Assembly (NCBI RefSeq): GCF_013376045.1
Contig: NZ_JABMJG010000004.1
Location: 620,001-684,000 of the forward strand
DNA: 64,000 nt
Direction: 5' to 3'
Origin: Variovorax sp. SG517
GTDB taxonomy: Bacteria; Pseudomonadota; Gammaproteobacteria; Burkholderiales; Burkholderiaceae_C
Below the pieces are notes generated by a model. The model made no database searches. It saw only the letters and a list, made by a program, of their open reading frames with translations, and was not told where the DNA came from. Shown piece by piece: positions 52,658 through 61,698 of this stretch (the stretch's first letter is position 1; every line of letters starts with the position of its first letter). A program made the translations under genes and the position numbers.

Positions 52658-53161
52658 TTATCTGGTGGAGGCCACCGGGTAGGGCGGCTTGCCCCGTGTG
52701 CCCGTCATCAGGTCGGGCACCACGGTCTCCACGTCGGGCACCGCGCGTGCCGCGCGCTCCAGTTGCTTCGCGAGCGCCGCGTCCGGCACGCAGCCCTGCA
52801 GGTAGACCCAGCGCCGCTGGATGACGACCCAGACGCTGCCCTTCTTCACCCCCGGCACGGCCAGCAGCGCGGCGCGCACCTTGGGCGCGAGCGGCTTGTC
52901 GTAGCGGTAGGCGTTGCTGTCGGCGCACTTGCCGGCCAGCCAGCAGGTGGTGCCGCGCTCCAGGCGCGAGTGGGTCTGCAGGCGGCGTTCTTCCGTCGTG
53001 TAGAACGGGCCCTCGGGCACGGCGCAGGCCGGCAGGCCCGAGGAGATCTGGAAGAACGGGTCGTCGAACCAGTTCTGCTTCAGTGGCGCCGCGGCTTCCT
53101 GCGCCGTGCCGGCCTGCGCGGCGAGCAGCAGGACAAGCAGGAGCGCAGGGCGGCGCGTCAC
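52658..53161 (-). CDS. exported BON-domain protein
   Basis: 167-residue secreted or periplasmic protein. A signal peptide (VTRRPALLLVLLLAAQAGTAQ) follows a GTG start that overlaps the stop of the flavin reductase gene (GTGA). A BON-like domain occupies about 95-155 (KVRAALLAVPGVKKGSVWVVIQRRWVYLQGCVPDAALAKQLERAARAVPDVETVV). The middle part holds four cysteines, which could form disulfides. Role unknown; BON domains usually bind membranes or lipids. Confidence 0.7.
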   Translation of the reverse strand: MTRRPALLLVLLLAAQAGTAQEAAAPLKQNWFDDPFFQISSGLPACAVPEGPFYTTEERRLQTHSRLERGTTCWLAGKCADSNAYRYDKPLAPKVRAALLAVPGVKKGSVWVVIQRRWVYLQGCVPDAALAKQLERAARAVPDVETVVPDLMTGTRGKPPYPVASTR

Positions 53162-53667
53162 AAGGGATGCTCTGTGTAGAAGCGCCCGCCGTGGAAGAGC
53201 AGCGGCGATGCGCCCGCGTCGTGCGAGCAGCGCTCCACCTCGCCGACGAAGATCACGTGGTCGCCTTCGTCGTAGCGGCTGCGGTTGAAGCACTCGAAGC
53301 TGGCCGCCGCGCCCACGAGCACCGGCGCGCCGCCCAGGCCCTCGGTGAAGGCCACGTCGGCCCAGCGGTCGATGTTCTTGGTGGCGAAGCGCTCGGCCAG
53401 CGCCTTCTGGTTGGCCGCGAGGATGTTCACCGTGTAGTGTGAGCCGGCGCTGAGCGCGGGCATCGAGCCGGCTGCGCGCGACAGGCTCCACAGCACCAGC
53501 GGCGGCGTCAGCGACACCGAGTTGAAGGAGTTGGCCGTGAGGCCGACCAGCGTGCCGTCCGCCGCGCGCGCGGTCACGACGGTGACGCCGGTGGCGAACA
53601 TGCCGAGGGCTTCACGGAACTCGTCGGACGAAAAGGAGGGCGGCTGGGCCCGGCGGGGAGTGGTCAC
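53158..53667 (-). CDS. flavin reductase-family protein
   Basis: 169-residue FMN-binding split-barrel protein. FATGVTVVTARAADGTLVGLTANSFNSVSLTPPLVLWSL is the flavin reductase signature, with a SRYDEGDHVIFVGEV block near the end. It would supply FMNH2 to a monooxygenase, none of which is encoded here, or act itself on a substrate. First gene of a two-gene operon with the BON protein; 43 bp separate it from LysR at 53711. Confidence 0.85.
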   Translation of the reverse strand: MTTPRRAQPPSFSSDEFREALGMFATGVTVVTARAADGTLVGLTANSFNSVSLTPPLVLWSLSRAAGSMPALSAGSHYTVNILAANQKALAERFATKNIDRWADVAFTEGLGGAPVLVGAAASFECFNRSRYDEGDHVIFVGEVERCSHDAGASPLLFHGGRFYTEHPL

Positions 53668-53710
53668 TGAAAAAGACGCAAATGGCTTGGAGGCGGAGGG
53701 CCATTTTGGC

Positions 53711-54631
53711 TCAGCGCCCGCCGGCCTGCCCGTCCGGGTTCATCAACTCCTCCACCAGCCGGGTATAGACGGCCGCCGCCGGGGAGGGCGTGCGCGCCGC
53801 CAGCGTGACGAGGCTGTAGTGCGTCTGCATGCGTTCGAGCCCCGCCACCGGCAGGGGAACGAGCGTGTCGGTGTCGTGGCCGGGGACGGGTGCAACCGGC
53901 GCGAGGATCACCGCGTCGGCCGTGAGCGCCAGGTGCCGCAGCGTGCCGGCGTCGTCGCAGGTCACGTTGAACACGCCGCGGTCGCCGCGCGGGGCGAGCC
54001 GGTCGAACTGCTGCGCCACCTCCGCCGGCATGCGCGGGCCGGCGACGGGGTAGTCCATGAGCTTCTCGAGCGCCGTCGGCTGTTGCTTGAGCTTCAGCAG
54101 CGGGTGCTTGGGCCGCACGAAGAAGGACACCGGCAGGTTGGGCAGCCGCGCGAGCTTCAGGCCGGGCTGCTGCTTGGTCAGGTCGCGCGTGTCGGCCACG
54201 AACAGGTCGAGTTCGCGGCGGTGCAGGCGCTCGCACAGCGTGGCGGTGTCGGCCACCTCCATGCGCATCTGCAGCTGCGGGTGGCGCTGCGTCATGAGCG
54301 ACAGGGCCGCGCGGCCCAGCGTGCCGGCGGCGAAGGGGCCGAAGCCGACCGCGAGGCTGCCGATGGCCAGGCCTTCGAGCTGCAGCACGTCGCGCGCGAT
54401 CTGCTGCGCGTCGGCCAGCAGTTCGCGCGCGCGTGCCAGCACCAGCTCGCCGGCCTGGGTGAAGCGCACGCTGCCGTAGGCGCGGTCGACCAGGCGGGCC
54501 TGCAGGCTTTCCTCCAGGCTCTCGATGCTGCGCGAGAGGGCGGGCTGCGAAAGATGCACTGCCTGGGCCGCGCGGCCGAAGCTGCCCTGGTCGGCGAGGG
54601 CGACGAGATGCTGGAGCTGGCGCAGCTGCAT
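53711..54631 (-). CDS. LysR regulator, probable regulator of alkyl sulfatase
   Basis: LysR-type regulator, 306 aa from ATG 54631 (MQLRQLQHLVALADQGSFGRAAQAVHLSQPALSRSIESLEESLQ). HTH at 16-42. Upstream codons in the same frame would cross the promoter repeats. It diverges from the alkyl sulfatase gene with a 74-bp spacer and probably controls it. Confidence 0.87.
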   Translation of the reverse strand: MQLRQLQHLVALADQGSFGRAAQAVHLSQPALSRSIESLEESLQARLVDRAYGSVRFTQAGELVLARARELLADAQQIARDVLQLEGLAIGSLAVGFGPFAAGTLGRAALSLMTQRHPQLQMRMEVADTATLCERLHRRELDLFVADTRDLTKQQPGLKLARLPNLPVSFFVRPKHPLLKLKQQPTALEKLMDYPVAGPRMPAEVAQQFDRLAPRGDRGVFNVTCDDAGTLRHLALTADAVILAPVAPVPGHDTDTLVPLPVAGLERMQTHYSLVTLAARTPSPAAAVYTRLVEELMNPDGQAGGR

Positions 54632-54674
54632 TTTGCGTTTTGCTTCAAAAGGGAGCGCATATTTTGCATTTGCC
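54630..54674. promoter_or_regulatory. direct repeats in the LysR/alkyl sulfatase spacer
   Basis: ATTTTGCGTTTTGC at 54630-54643 and ATTTTGCATTTGCC at 54661-54674 are 31 bp apart, three helical turns. The first overlaps the LysR start codon. They could be tandem LysR sites or part of the promoters. Confidence 0.45.
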
Positions 54675-54705
54675 AATGGTTCTGGCGCTTCGCAGAATCG
54701 TCGGC

Positions 54706-56709
54706 ATGCAAGCCTCCTTCCCATCTTCTGCTTCCCTTTCCGCCGTGCTCGTTGCCCTGGCCTGCGCGCTGGGAGCCTCGCCGTCGTTTGCGCAGATCGC
54801 GCCCAAGGCGCCCGAGCCTTCCACGCTTCAGGCCAACGCCGACATGGCCAAGACGCTGCCCTTCGCCAACCGGCAGGACTTCGAGGACGCGATGCACGGC
54901 TTCGTCGGCACCGTGCCCGACGCGCTGGTGCCGGGCGCTGGCGCGCGCCCGGTCTGGAGCATGAAGCCCTACGACTTCCTCAAGGCCGACGCGCCGGCCG
55001 ACACCGTCAACCCCAGTCTGTGGCGCCAGGCGCAGCTCAACGCGATCCACGGCCTCTTCAAGGTGACGGAGCGCGTCTACCAGGTGCGCGGCTTCGACAT
55101 CGCCAACATGACCATCGTGGAAGGCGACAGCTCGCTGATCGTCATCGACCCGCTGCTGGCCGCAGAGACCGCGCGCGCCGCGCTGGAGCTCTACTACCAG
55201 CACCGCCCGCGCAAGCCCGTGGGCACGGTGATCTACACGCACGGCCACGCCGACCACTTCGGCGGCGTGAAGGGCGTCGTCGACGAGGCCGACGTGAAGG
55301 CCGGCAAGGTGCAGGTGCTCGCGCCCTCGGGCTTCATGGAGACGGCGGTGGCCGAGAACATCCTCGCGGGCAACGCGATGAGCCGGCGCTCGCAGTACCA
55401 GTTCGGCACGCTGCTGCCGCCGGGCCCGCGCGGGCAGGTCGACACCGGCCTGGGCAAGGCGCTGGCGCGCGGCACCATGTCGCTGATCGCGCCTACCTCC
55501 ACCATCGACAAGCCGACGGAAGAGCGCGCCATCGACGGCGTGCAGTTCGTCTTCAGGCTCGTGCCGGGCTCCGAGGCGCCGTCGGAAATGATCATGTACC
55601 TGCCGCAGTTCCGCGTGCTCAACATGGCGGAGGACGTGACGCACAACATGCATAACCTCTACACCATCCGCGGCGCCGAGGTGCGCGACGGCAACCTGTG
55701 GTCGAAGTACATCGACGAGGCGCGCGTGGCCTTCGGCGGCAAGGCCGAAGTGCTGATCGCCCAGCACCACTGGCCCACCTTCGGGCAGGACCGCATCGTC
55801 GACCTGCTGAAGAAGCAGCGCGACATGTACAAGTTCATCAACGACCAGTCGCTGCGCCTGCTCAACCAGGGCTACACGGCGGCCGACATCGCCGAGACGC
55901 TGCGCATGCCCGCGAGCCTGGAGCAGGAGTGGTCCGCGCGCGGCTACTACGGCACGCTGCGGCACAACGCCAAGGCTGTCTACCAGAAGTACCTGGGCTG
56001 GTACGACGCGAACCCCGCCAACCTCAATCCGCTGCCGCCGGTGGCCTATGCGAAGAAGACCATCGAGTACATGGGCGGCGCCGACGCGGTGCTGGCGCGC
56101 GCCCGCGAAGACTTCAAAAAGGGCGAGTTCCGTTGGGTGGCCAGCGCGATGAGCCAGGTGGTGTACGCCGACCCATCCAACCGCGCGGCCCGCGAGCTGG
56201 GCGCCGATGCGCTCGAGCAGATGGGCTACCAGTCGGAAGCCGGCACCTGGCGCAGCGCCTACCTGGTGGGTGCGATGGAGCTGCGCGACGGCGTGCCGAA
56301 GATCGCGGGCGGCAACAGCGCCAATGCCGATTCGCTCAAGGCCGTGAGCAACGACCTGTTCTTCGACTTCCTGGGCGTGCGGCTGAACGCCGCCAGGGCC
56401 GAGGGCAGGAAGATGGCCATCAACTGGAGCTTCACCGATTCCAACCAGCAGTTCGTGCTGACGCTGGAGAACTCCGCGCTCACCCACATCGCGGGCCGCC
56501 AGCCGGATGCCGACGCCACCGTAACGCTGAACCGCGCCACGCTCGACGCGATCACGCTGAAGGAAACGAGCTTCCCGGCGGCGGTGCTCGCGGGCAAGGT
56601 GAAGATCGACGGCGACCGCGCGAAGCTGGCGGAGCTGATGTCGATGCTCGACACCTTCGAGCCGATGTTCCCGATCGTCGAGCCCAAGGCTCAGCCGAAG
56701 AACCAGTAG
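54706..56709 (+). CDS. alkyl/aryl sulfatase, metallo-beta-lactamase type (SdsA1-like)
   Basis: Zn-dependent sulfatase, 667 aa, that hydrolyses alkyl sulfates such as SDS to alcohol and sulfate. A signal peptide ends near Ala29. The metal motif THGHADHF (His179, His181, Asp183, His184) is intact, and the middle domain and C-terminal SCP2-like domain (TLENSALTHIAGRQPDADATVTL) are present, as in SdsA1/BDS1. ATG 54706 directly precedes the signal peptide. Its last 19 bp overlap the convergent SpmA/B-type gene. Confidence 0.9.
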   Translation: MQASFPSSASLSAVLVALACALGASPSFAQIAPKAPEPSTLQANADMAKTLPFANRQDFEDAMHGFVGTVPDALVPGAGARPVWSMKPYDFLKADAPADTVNPSLWRQAQLNAIHGLFKVTERVYQVRGFDIANMTIVEGDSSLIVIDPLLAAETARAALELYYQHRPRKPVGTVIYTHGHADHFGGVKGVVDEADVKAGKVQVLAPSGFMETAVAENILAGNAMSRRSQYQFGTLLPPGPRGQVDTGLGKALARGTMSLIAPTSTIDKPTEERAIDGVQFVFRLVPGSEAPSEMIMYLPQFRVLNMAEDVTHNMHNLYTIRGAEVRDGNLWSKYIDEARVAFGGKAEVLIAQHHWPTFGQDRIVDLLKKQRDMYKFINDQSLRLLNQGYTAADIAETLRMPASLEQEWSARGYYGTLRHNAKAVYQKYLGWYDANPANLNPLPPVAYAKKTIEYMGGADAVLARAREDFKKGEFRWVASAMSQVVYADPSNRAARELGADALEQMGYQSEAGTWRSAYLVGAMELRDGVPKIAGGNSANADSLKAVSNDLFFDFLGVRLNAARAEGRKMAINWSFTDSNQQFVLTLENSALTHIAGRQPDADATVTLNRATLDAITLKETSFPAAVLAGKVKIDGDRAKLAELMSMLDTFEPMFPIVEPKAQPKNQ

Positions 56710-57920
56710 CACACCGCGATGGCGGCCACCACGCCTGCCAGCTCGGCCAGCAGCGCGCAAGACACCGCATGCCGCGTGCGCTGGATGCCGACCGCGCCGA
56801 AGTACACCGCCAGCACGTAGAAGGTGGTTTCGGTGCTGCCCTGGATGGTGGCAGCCACAAGCGCTGGGAAGCTGTCGACGCCCTGGCTCTTCATGGTCTC
56901 GATCAGCATCGCGCGCGCCGCGCTGCCCGAGAAGGGCTTGACCAGCGCGGTGGGCATGGCGTCGACGAAGCGTGCGTCGAAGCCACCCGCAGTCACCAGC
57001 CAGCGCAGGCCGCTCAACACGAAGTCGAGCGCACCTGATGCGCGCAGCACGCCGATGGCGCACAGCATCGCCACCAGGTAGGGCAGCAGGTTCTTCGCGA
57101 TGTCGAAGCCTTCCTTCGCACCCTCGATGAAGCACTCGTACACCTTGATGCGGCGGATGGCGCCCGCCAGCAGGAACACGACGATCACGCCGAACAGCGT
57201 GAGGTTGCCCAGCAGCGACGACAGCGACGCGATGGCCGCCGCCGAGAGCGTGCCCAGCAGTGCCATGAAACCGCCCAGCAGCAGCGCGCCCGGCACCAGG
57301 TAGGCGAGCACCACCGGGTCCCACAGCCGCAGGCGCTGCGCCACCGCCACCGACAGCAGCCCCACCAGCGTGGAGGCGCTGGTGGCCAGCAGGATCGGCA
57401 GGAACACCAGCGTCGGGTCGCCCGCGCCCTGCTGCGCCCGGTACATGAAGATGGTGACCGGCAGCAGCGTCAGCGACGAAGCGTTGAGCACGAGGAAGAG
57501 GATCTGCGCGTTGGTGGCCGTCACCGGGTCGGGGTTCAGCCGCTGCAGCTCGCGCATCGCCTTCAGGCCGATGGGCGTGGCCGCGTTGTCCAGCCCGAGC
57601 GCGTTGGCCGCGAAGTTCATGGTGATGAGGCCCAGCGCCGGGTGCCCCGCCGGCACGCCCGGCATGAGCCGCCGGAAGAGCGGCCCCAGCAGCCGCGCGA
57701 GCCAGCCGACCAGCCCCGCCGCCTCGGCGATGCGCAGGAAGCCCAGCCACAGCGTGAGCGTGCCGAAGAGCAGCACCATCACCTCGACCGCCAGCCGCGC
57801 CATCGCGAACAGCGCCTCGACCAGCGCCGCGAACACCGTCGGGTCGCCGCCCACCAGCCACCGCACCAGCGCCGCCAGCGCCGCCACCCCGAAGAAACCA
57901 AGCCACAAGCCGTTGAGCAC
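56691..57920 (-). CDS. nucleoside recognition-domain membrane protein (SpmA/SpmB fusion type)
   Basis: 409-residue membrane protein with two nucleoside-recognition Gate domains. The N-terminal half has MNFAANALGLDNAATPIGLKAMRELQ, the C-terminal half STETTFYVLAVYFGAVGI. This is SpmA joined to SpmB, a fusion often found in non-sporulating bacteria. GTG 57920 is chosen because AAGGAAAAG lies 5-13 nt upstream; ATG 57962 is an in-frame alternative. Function outside sporulation unknown. Confidence 0.82.
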   Translation of the reverse strand: MLNGLWLGFFGVAALAALVRWLVGGDPTVFAALVEALFAMARLAVEVMVLLFGTLTLWLGFLRIAEAAGLVGWLARLLGPLFRRLMPGVPAGHPALGLITMNFAANALGLDNAATPIGLKAMRELQRLNPDPVTATNAQILFLVLNASSLTLLPVTIFMYRAQQGAGDPTLVFLPILLATSASTLVGLLSVAVAQRLRLWDPVVLAYLVPGALLLGGFMALLGTLSAAAIASLSSLLGNLTLFGVIVVFLLAGAIRRIKVYECFIEGAKEGFDIAKNLLPYLVAMLCAIGVLRASGALDFVLSGLRWLVTAGGFDARFVDAMPTALVKPFSGSAARAMLIETMKSQGVDSFPALVAATIQGSTETTFYVLAVYFGAVGIQRTRHAVSCALLAELAGVVAAIAVCYWFFG

Positions 57921-57992
57921 GCTTCTTTTCCTTTTGTTTCGCTTCGATGATAGGCCCGCCATCCGGGGCCGCCGCGAGCTACAGTTCGGCCC

Positions 57993-59570
57993 ATGCGCGC
58001 CTCCACCGTCCGCCGATACGCCGCTCTCGCCCTGGGCGCAGCCACCCTTTGGCTGGCGGGTTGCGCGAGCCTGCCGCCGCCGCAGCCGCGCCCGGTGGTC
58101 ACGGCCTTCACCGACGTGTCGCAGACCGAGCTCGGGCAGCTCGCGGCCAAGGGAACCCCGGGCGGCTCGACATCGCTCTCGGGCTTCAGGCTGCTGCCGG
58201 AGGCGGCCTTCGCGTTCGATGCGCGCATCTCGCTCGCGCGGCACGCAGAGAAGTCGCTCGACGTGCAGTACTACCTGATCCAGAAGGACGACGTCGGCCT
58301 GCTGTTCCTCAAGGAGCTGCGCGAGGCCGCCGCGCGCGGCGTGCGCGTGCGGCTGCTGGTGGACGACCTCTACACCGGCGGCGAGGACGAGGTGTTCAGC
58401 ACGCTGTCGGCGTTCCCGAACATCGAGGTGCGGCTGTTCAACCCGCTGCCCTCGCGCGCGGACTCGCTGGCGACGCGGCTGCTGTTCTCGCTGACCGACT
58501 TCGGCCGCATCAACCACCGCATGCACAACAAGCTGCTGGTGGCCGACAACAGCTTCGCGGTCTCGGGCGGGCGCAACATCGCCAACGAATACTTCATGCG
58601 CAGCACGGCGGCGAACTTCATCGACATGGACGTGCTCTCCAGCGGCCCGGTGGTGCGCCAGATGTCCGAGGGCTTCGACCGCTACTGGAACAGCGAACAC
58701 GTGCGCCCCATCGAGCAGATCGCGCCGCTGCGCATGCCGGTGGAGCAGGCGCAGAAGCGCTTCGACGAGATCGCGCGCACGGCGGTGCCCGACGTGGCCA
58801 TGCACCAGCGCGACGTGCTCGACAAGTCGCCGGTGGGGCAGCAGCTCATCGCGGGCAACGTCGAGCGCTACTGGGCGCCGTCGACGCTGTTCGTGGACGA
58901 CCCCGAGAAGATCACGCGCAAGGCCGAGGCCGCCTACGAGGGAAGCGTGACCGAGGGGGCGCTGAGCGTCATCAATTCGGCCAAACGCGAGGTGAAGATC
59001 GGCTCGCCGTACTTCATTCCGGGCGCGCGCGGCATGGCGATGATGAAGAAGGCCATCGACCGCGGCGGCCGCATCACGGTGGTGACGAATTCGCTGGGCG
59101 CCACCGACGAGCCGCTGGCCTATGCGGGCTACGAGCGCTACCGCGCCGACATGCTGAAGATCGGCGTCTCCATCTACGAGATCGCGCCCACGCTCACCGG
59201 CAAATCGGGGCGCTTCGGCGACTTCGGCAAGTCGATCAGCCGGCTGCACGCCAAGCTGGCGATCGTCGACGACGAGCGCTTCTTCATCGGCTCGATGAAC
59301 CTCGACCACCGCTCCGCCGCGGTCAACACCGAGATCGGGCTGGTCATCGACAGCCCCGAGCTGGTGAAGGACTACGACAGGCTCATGAGCGGCGAGCGCG
59401 TGAACCTCGGCTACCGGCTGCGCCTGGGGCCCGACGGACGGCGCGTGCAGTGGCTGGAGTACGACGACGCCGGCGGCGACATCGTCCACGAGGACGAGCC
59501 GGGCGAGTTCCTCTGGCTGCGCTTCAAGAACTGGCTGCTGCTGCCCATCGTGGGCGAAGAACTCCTGTAG
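57993..59570 (+). CDS. phospholipase D-family lipoprotein (cardiolipin synthase C-like)
   Basis: 525-residue phospholipid enzyme. A lipobox LAGC puts the lipidated cysteine at 24. Two HKD motifs are complete: His178-Lys180-Asp185 (HRMHNKLLVAD) and His419-Lys421-Asp426 (SRLHAKLAIVDD). This matches ClsC/YmdC, which makes cardiolipin from phosphatidylethanolamine and phosphatidylglycerol, although a phospholipase activity is also possible. Divergent from the SpmA/B gene. Confidence 0.88.
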   Translation: MRASTVRRYAALALGAATLWLAGCASLPPPQPRPVVTAFTDVSQTELGQLAAKGTPGGSTSLSGFRLLPEAAFAFDARISLARHAEKSLDVQYYLIQKDDVGLLFLKELREAAARGVRVRLLVDDLYTGGEDEVFSTLSAFPNIEVRLFNPLPSRADSLATRLLFSLTDFGRINHRMHNKLLVADNSFAVSGGRNIANEYFMRSTAANFIDMDVLSSGPVVRQMSEGFDRYWNSEHVRPIEQIAPLRMPVEQAQKRFDEIARTAVPDVAMHQRDVLDKSPVGQQLIAGNVERYWAPSTLFVDDPEKITRKAEAAYEGSVTEGALSVINSAKREVKIGSPYFIPGARGMAMMKKAIDRGGRITVVTNSLGATDEPLAYAGYERYRADMLKIGVSIYEIAPTLTGKSGRFGDFGKSISRLHAKLAIVDDERFFIGSMNLDHRSAAVNTEIGLVIDSPELVKDYDRLMSGERVNLGYRLRLGPDGRRVQWLEYDDAGGDIVHEDEPGEFLWLRFKNWLLLPIVGEELL

Positions 59571-59727
59571 CCGGCGGCATGCTCCAGCCGGCATGAATGT
59601 GGCGGCCATGCCGAAGCCGCCCAAGAAGTAGCCGCCCAGGTCATCTTCCGAACGGGAAGGTGCGTTACATTCCTCGCAAGAGTGTGAACTTTTGTCACAG
59701 ACGCATTCATTTCCGGAGACTTCGACC

Positions 59728-60888
59728 ATGACCGTTCCCATGCCGCGCGAGTCGATTGCGCCGCTTTCCACCAGCCGTCGGCGTGCGCTGACCGGTCTGG
59801 CCGCCGCCACCGCAGCCGCCGGACTCGGCTTTCCGGCGCTCGCGCAGAACCGGCCGGTGCGCGTGGGAACGACCTTCGACAACAGCAGCGTCGAGAAGGC
59901 GAACGGGCAGGGCCTCTACCAGGGCTCCAGCGCCTTCTTCAACGCGCTGAACAAGGCGGGCGGCATCAACGGCACCAAGGTCGAGCTCGTGATGGCCGAC
60001 GACACCTTCAAGCCCGAAGTGGCCAAGGCCAACGCGCTGGCCTTCGAGAAGGACAGCTCCGTGCTCGCGCTGGTGCACCCCCTGGGCACGCGCCAGACGG
60101 CCGAGGTGATGGACGCGGTGCCCGGCATGGCCGTGGTGGGGCCCATCACCGGCACCATCTCGCTGCGCAAGAAGAATGCGCCCAACACCTTCTGGGTGCG
60201 CGCCAACTACGACCAGGAGGTCGAGAAGCTGGTGAGTACCGCCGCCGTGCTGGGCCAGAGCCGCATCGGCCTGGTGCATTCGAACGATCCGCTGGGGCAG
60301 TCGGTGCTGGCCGCCTTCAAGAACGCGCTGGCCAAGGCCAAGCTGGAGCCGACGGTGATCGCGACCACGCCCAACACCACCAGCATGGAAGTGGGCCCCG
60401 CGGCCGAAGCCATCGCCAAGGCCAAGCCGCAGGTGGTGGTGGTCGGGCTGGCCGGAACGGCGCCGGTGTTCCTGAAGGCGCTGCGCGAGGCGGGCAACAG
60501 CAGTTCGGCCTACGGCCTGTCGATCACGGCCAGCGCGCTGTCGGCCATGGGCGACCTGGCCAAGGGCCTGGGCTTCGTGATCGTGGTGCCCTCGCCGTAC
60601 TCGACCAAGTTCGAGATCGTGCGCCGCTACCAGGCCGACATGGTGGCCAACGGCACCAAGGATTTCTCGCTCACCAGCTTGGAAGGCTACCTGAACGCGG
60701 CCGTGCTCGCCGAAGGCATGCGCCGCGCGGGCGGCTCGCTCACGCGTGCCTCGGTGATGTCGGGGCTCGCGAGCATCGAGAACTTCGACCTGGGCGGCGT
60801 GAAGATCAACTACGGGCGCACCAACCGCGAAGGCGGACAGTTCGTGGACGTGGCCGTCATCGGCAGCCGCGGACAGATGCTGAGCTAG
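59728..60888 (+). CDS. branched-chain amino acid-type ABC transporter substrate-binding protein
   Basis: 386-residue Leu/Ile/Val-binding-type protein. A TAT-like signal (TSRRRALTGLAAATAAAGLGFPALAQ) is visible. The body is a Peripla_BP_6 fold (VGTTFDNSSVEKANGQGLYQGSSAFFNALNKAGGINGTKVELV). GGAG lies 10 nt before ATG 59728; an earlier in-frame ATG at 59692 lacks one. It is convergent with the LivFGMH genes, from which the repeat at 60890-60992 separates it. Confidence 0.88.
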   Translation: MTVPMPRESIAPLSTSRRRALTGLAAATAAAGLGFPALAQNRPVRVGTTFDNSSVEKANGQGLYQGSSAFFNALNKAGGINGTKVELVMADDTFKPEVAKANALAFEKDSSVLALVHPLGTRQTAEVMDAVPGMAVVGPITGTISLRKKNAPNTFWVRANYDQEVEKLVSTAAVLGQSRIGLVHSNDPLGQSVLAAFKNALAKAKLEPTVIATTPNTTSMEVGPAAEAIAKAKPQVVVVGLAGTAPVFLKALREAGNSSSAYGLSITASALSAMGDLAKGLGFVIVVPSPYSTKFEIVRRYQADMVANGTKDFSLTSLEGYLNAAVLAEGMRRAGGSLTRASVMSGLASIENFDLGGVKINYGRTNREGGQFVDVAVIGSRGQMLS

Positions 60889-60951
60889 GCCAGGTACTCC
60901 CCCAGGCTTCGCGCACTTCGTGTCGCTTCGCCAACCCCCTCACCGGGGGCG

Positions 60952-60986
60952 ACACCTGCGGCCCGGCAAAGCCGGTTCCGCGGTGT
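60952..60986. repeat. REP-like extragenic hairpin, copy 2
   Basis: ACACC-T-GCGG-C-CCGGC-AAA-GCCGG-TT-CCGC-GGTGT folds into a bulged hairpin. It is nearly identical to the minus-strand reading of 34388-34424. It lies between convergent genes, and a CCCCC-TCAC-CGGGGG hairpin precedes it at about 60935-60950. The larger element starts near 60895. Confidence 0.8.
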
Positions 60987-60993
60987 CCTGCAA

Positions 60994-61698
60994 TCAAACC
61001 CCGACGCCCAGCAAGCCTTCCAGCAACTCCTGGTCGGCCGCCAGCTCCGCGCTGGGCCCCGCGTGCACCACGGTGCCGCGCTCCAGCACGATCGCCTTGT
61101 GCGTCATCTCCAGCGCGAGCACCGGATGCTGCTCCACCACGATCGACGCGAGCCCTTCGGATTCGCAAAGCCGGCGGATCGCCGCCGCCAGCTCCTCCAC
61201 GATGATCGGCGCGAGGCCTTCCATCGGCTCGTCGAGCAGCAGCAGCTTCGGGTTGGTCATGAGCGCGCGGCCGATGGCGAGCATCTGCTGCTCGCCGCCC
61301 GAGAGCTGGTTGCCGTAGTTGCCGCGACGCTCGCGCAGGCGCGGGAAGAAGTCGTAGACGCGCTTGAGGTTCCAGCCGCCCAGGCGCGAGATGACGGTGA
61401 GGTTCTCCTCGACGGTGAGTGAGGGGAACACCTCGCGTTCCTGCGGCACCCAGCCCAGCCCCGCGCGCACGCGCTGGTGCGAGGGCCAGCGCACGATGTC
61501 CGTGCCCTGCCAGCGGATCGCGCCCTGCATCACGCGGGTGTTGCCCATCAGCGTCTCGAGCAGCGTGGTCTTGCCCACGCCGTTGCGCCCGAGGATGGCG
61601 AGGCTCTCGCCCTGCTGCAGGGAGAAGTCGAGCCGGTCGAGCACCACGGCGTTGCCGTAGCCGGCGGTGACGTTGTCGAAGGCGAGTGCTTCAGGCAT
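60994..61698 (-). CDS. livF: branched-chain amino acid-type ABC ATPase
   Basis: 234-residue ATPase of the LivF class. It has Walker A GRNGVGKTT, signature LSGGEQQMLAIGRALMTNPK, Walker B LLLLDEPMEGLAP and the IVVEQHPVLAL histidine loop. Last gene of the LivHMGF order; its start overlaps the stop of LivG by 8 nt. It acts with LivG, LivM and LivH and the binding protein at 59728. Confidence 0.92.
   Translation of the reverse strand: MPEALAFDNVTAGYGNAVVLDRLDFSLQQGESLAILGRNGVGKTTLLETLMGNTRVMQGAIRWQGTDIVRWPSHQRVRAGLGWVPQEREVFPSLTVEENLTVISRLGGWNLKRVYDFFPRLRERRGNYGNQLSGGEQQMLAIGRALMTNPKLLLLDEPMEGLAPIIVEELAAAIRRLCESEGLASIVVEQHPVLALEMTHKAIVLERGTVVHAGPSAELAADQELLEGLLGVGV

Noticed and set aside
59571..59727. 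A possible small ORF on the minus strand between the phospholipase and binding-protein genes.
   Set aside because: The frame (reading GGYFLGGFGMAATFMPAG) has no ribosome binding site or conserved start and overlaps the 3' end of the PLD gene antisense; probably chance.
56691..59882. An open reading frame of more than 1000 codons on the minus strand that includes the SpmA/B-type gene.
   Set aside because: Only the first 409 codons from the GTG at 57920 look like protein; the rest runs antisense through the phospholipase D-type gene and is kept open by GC-rich codons.
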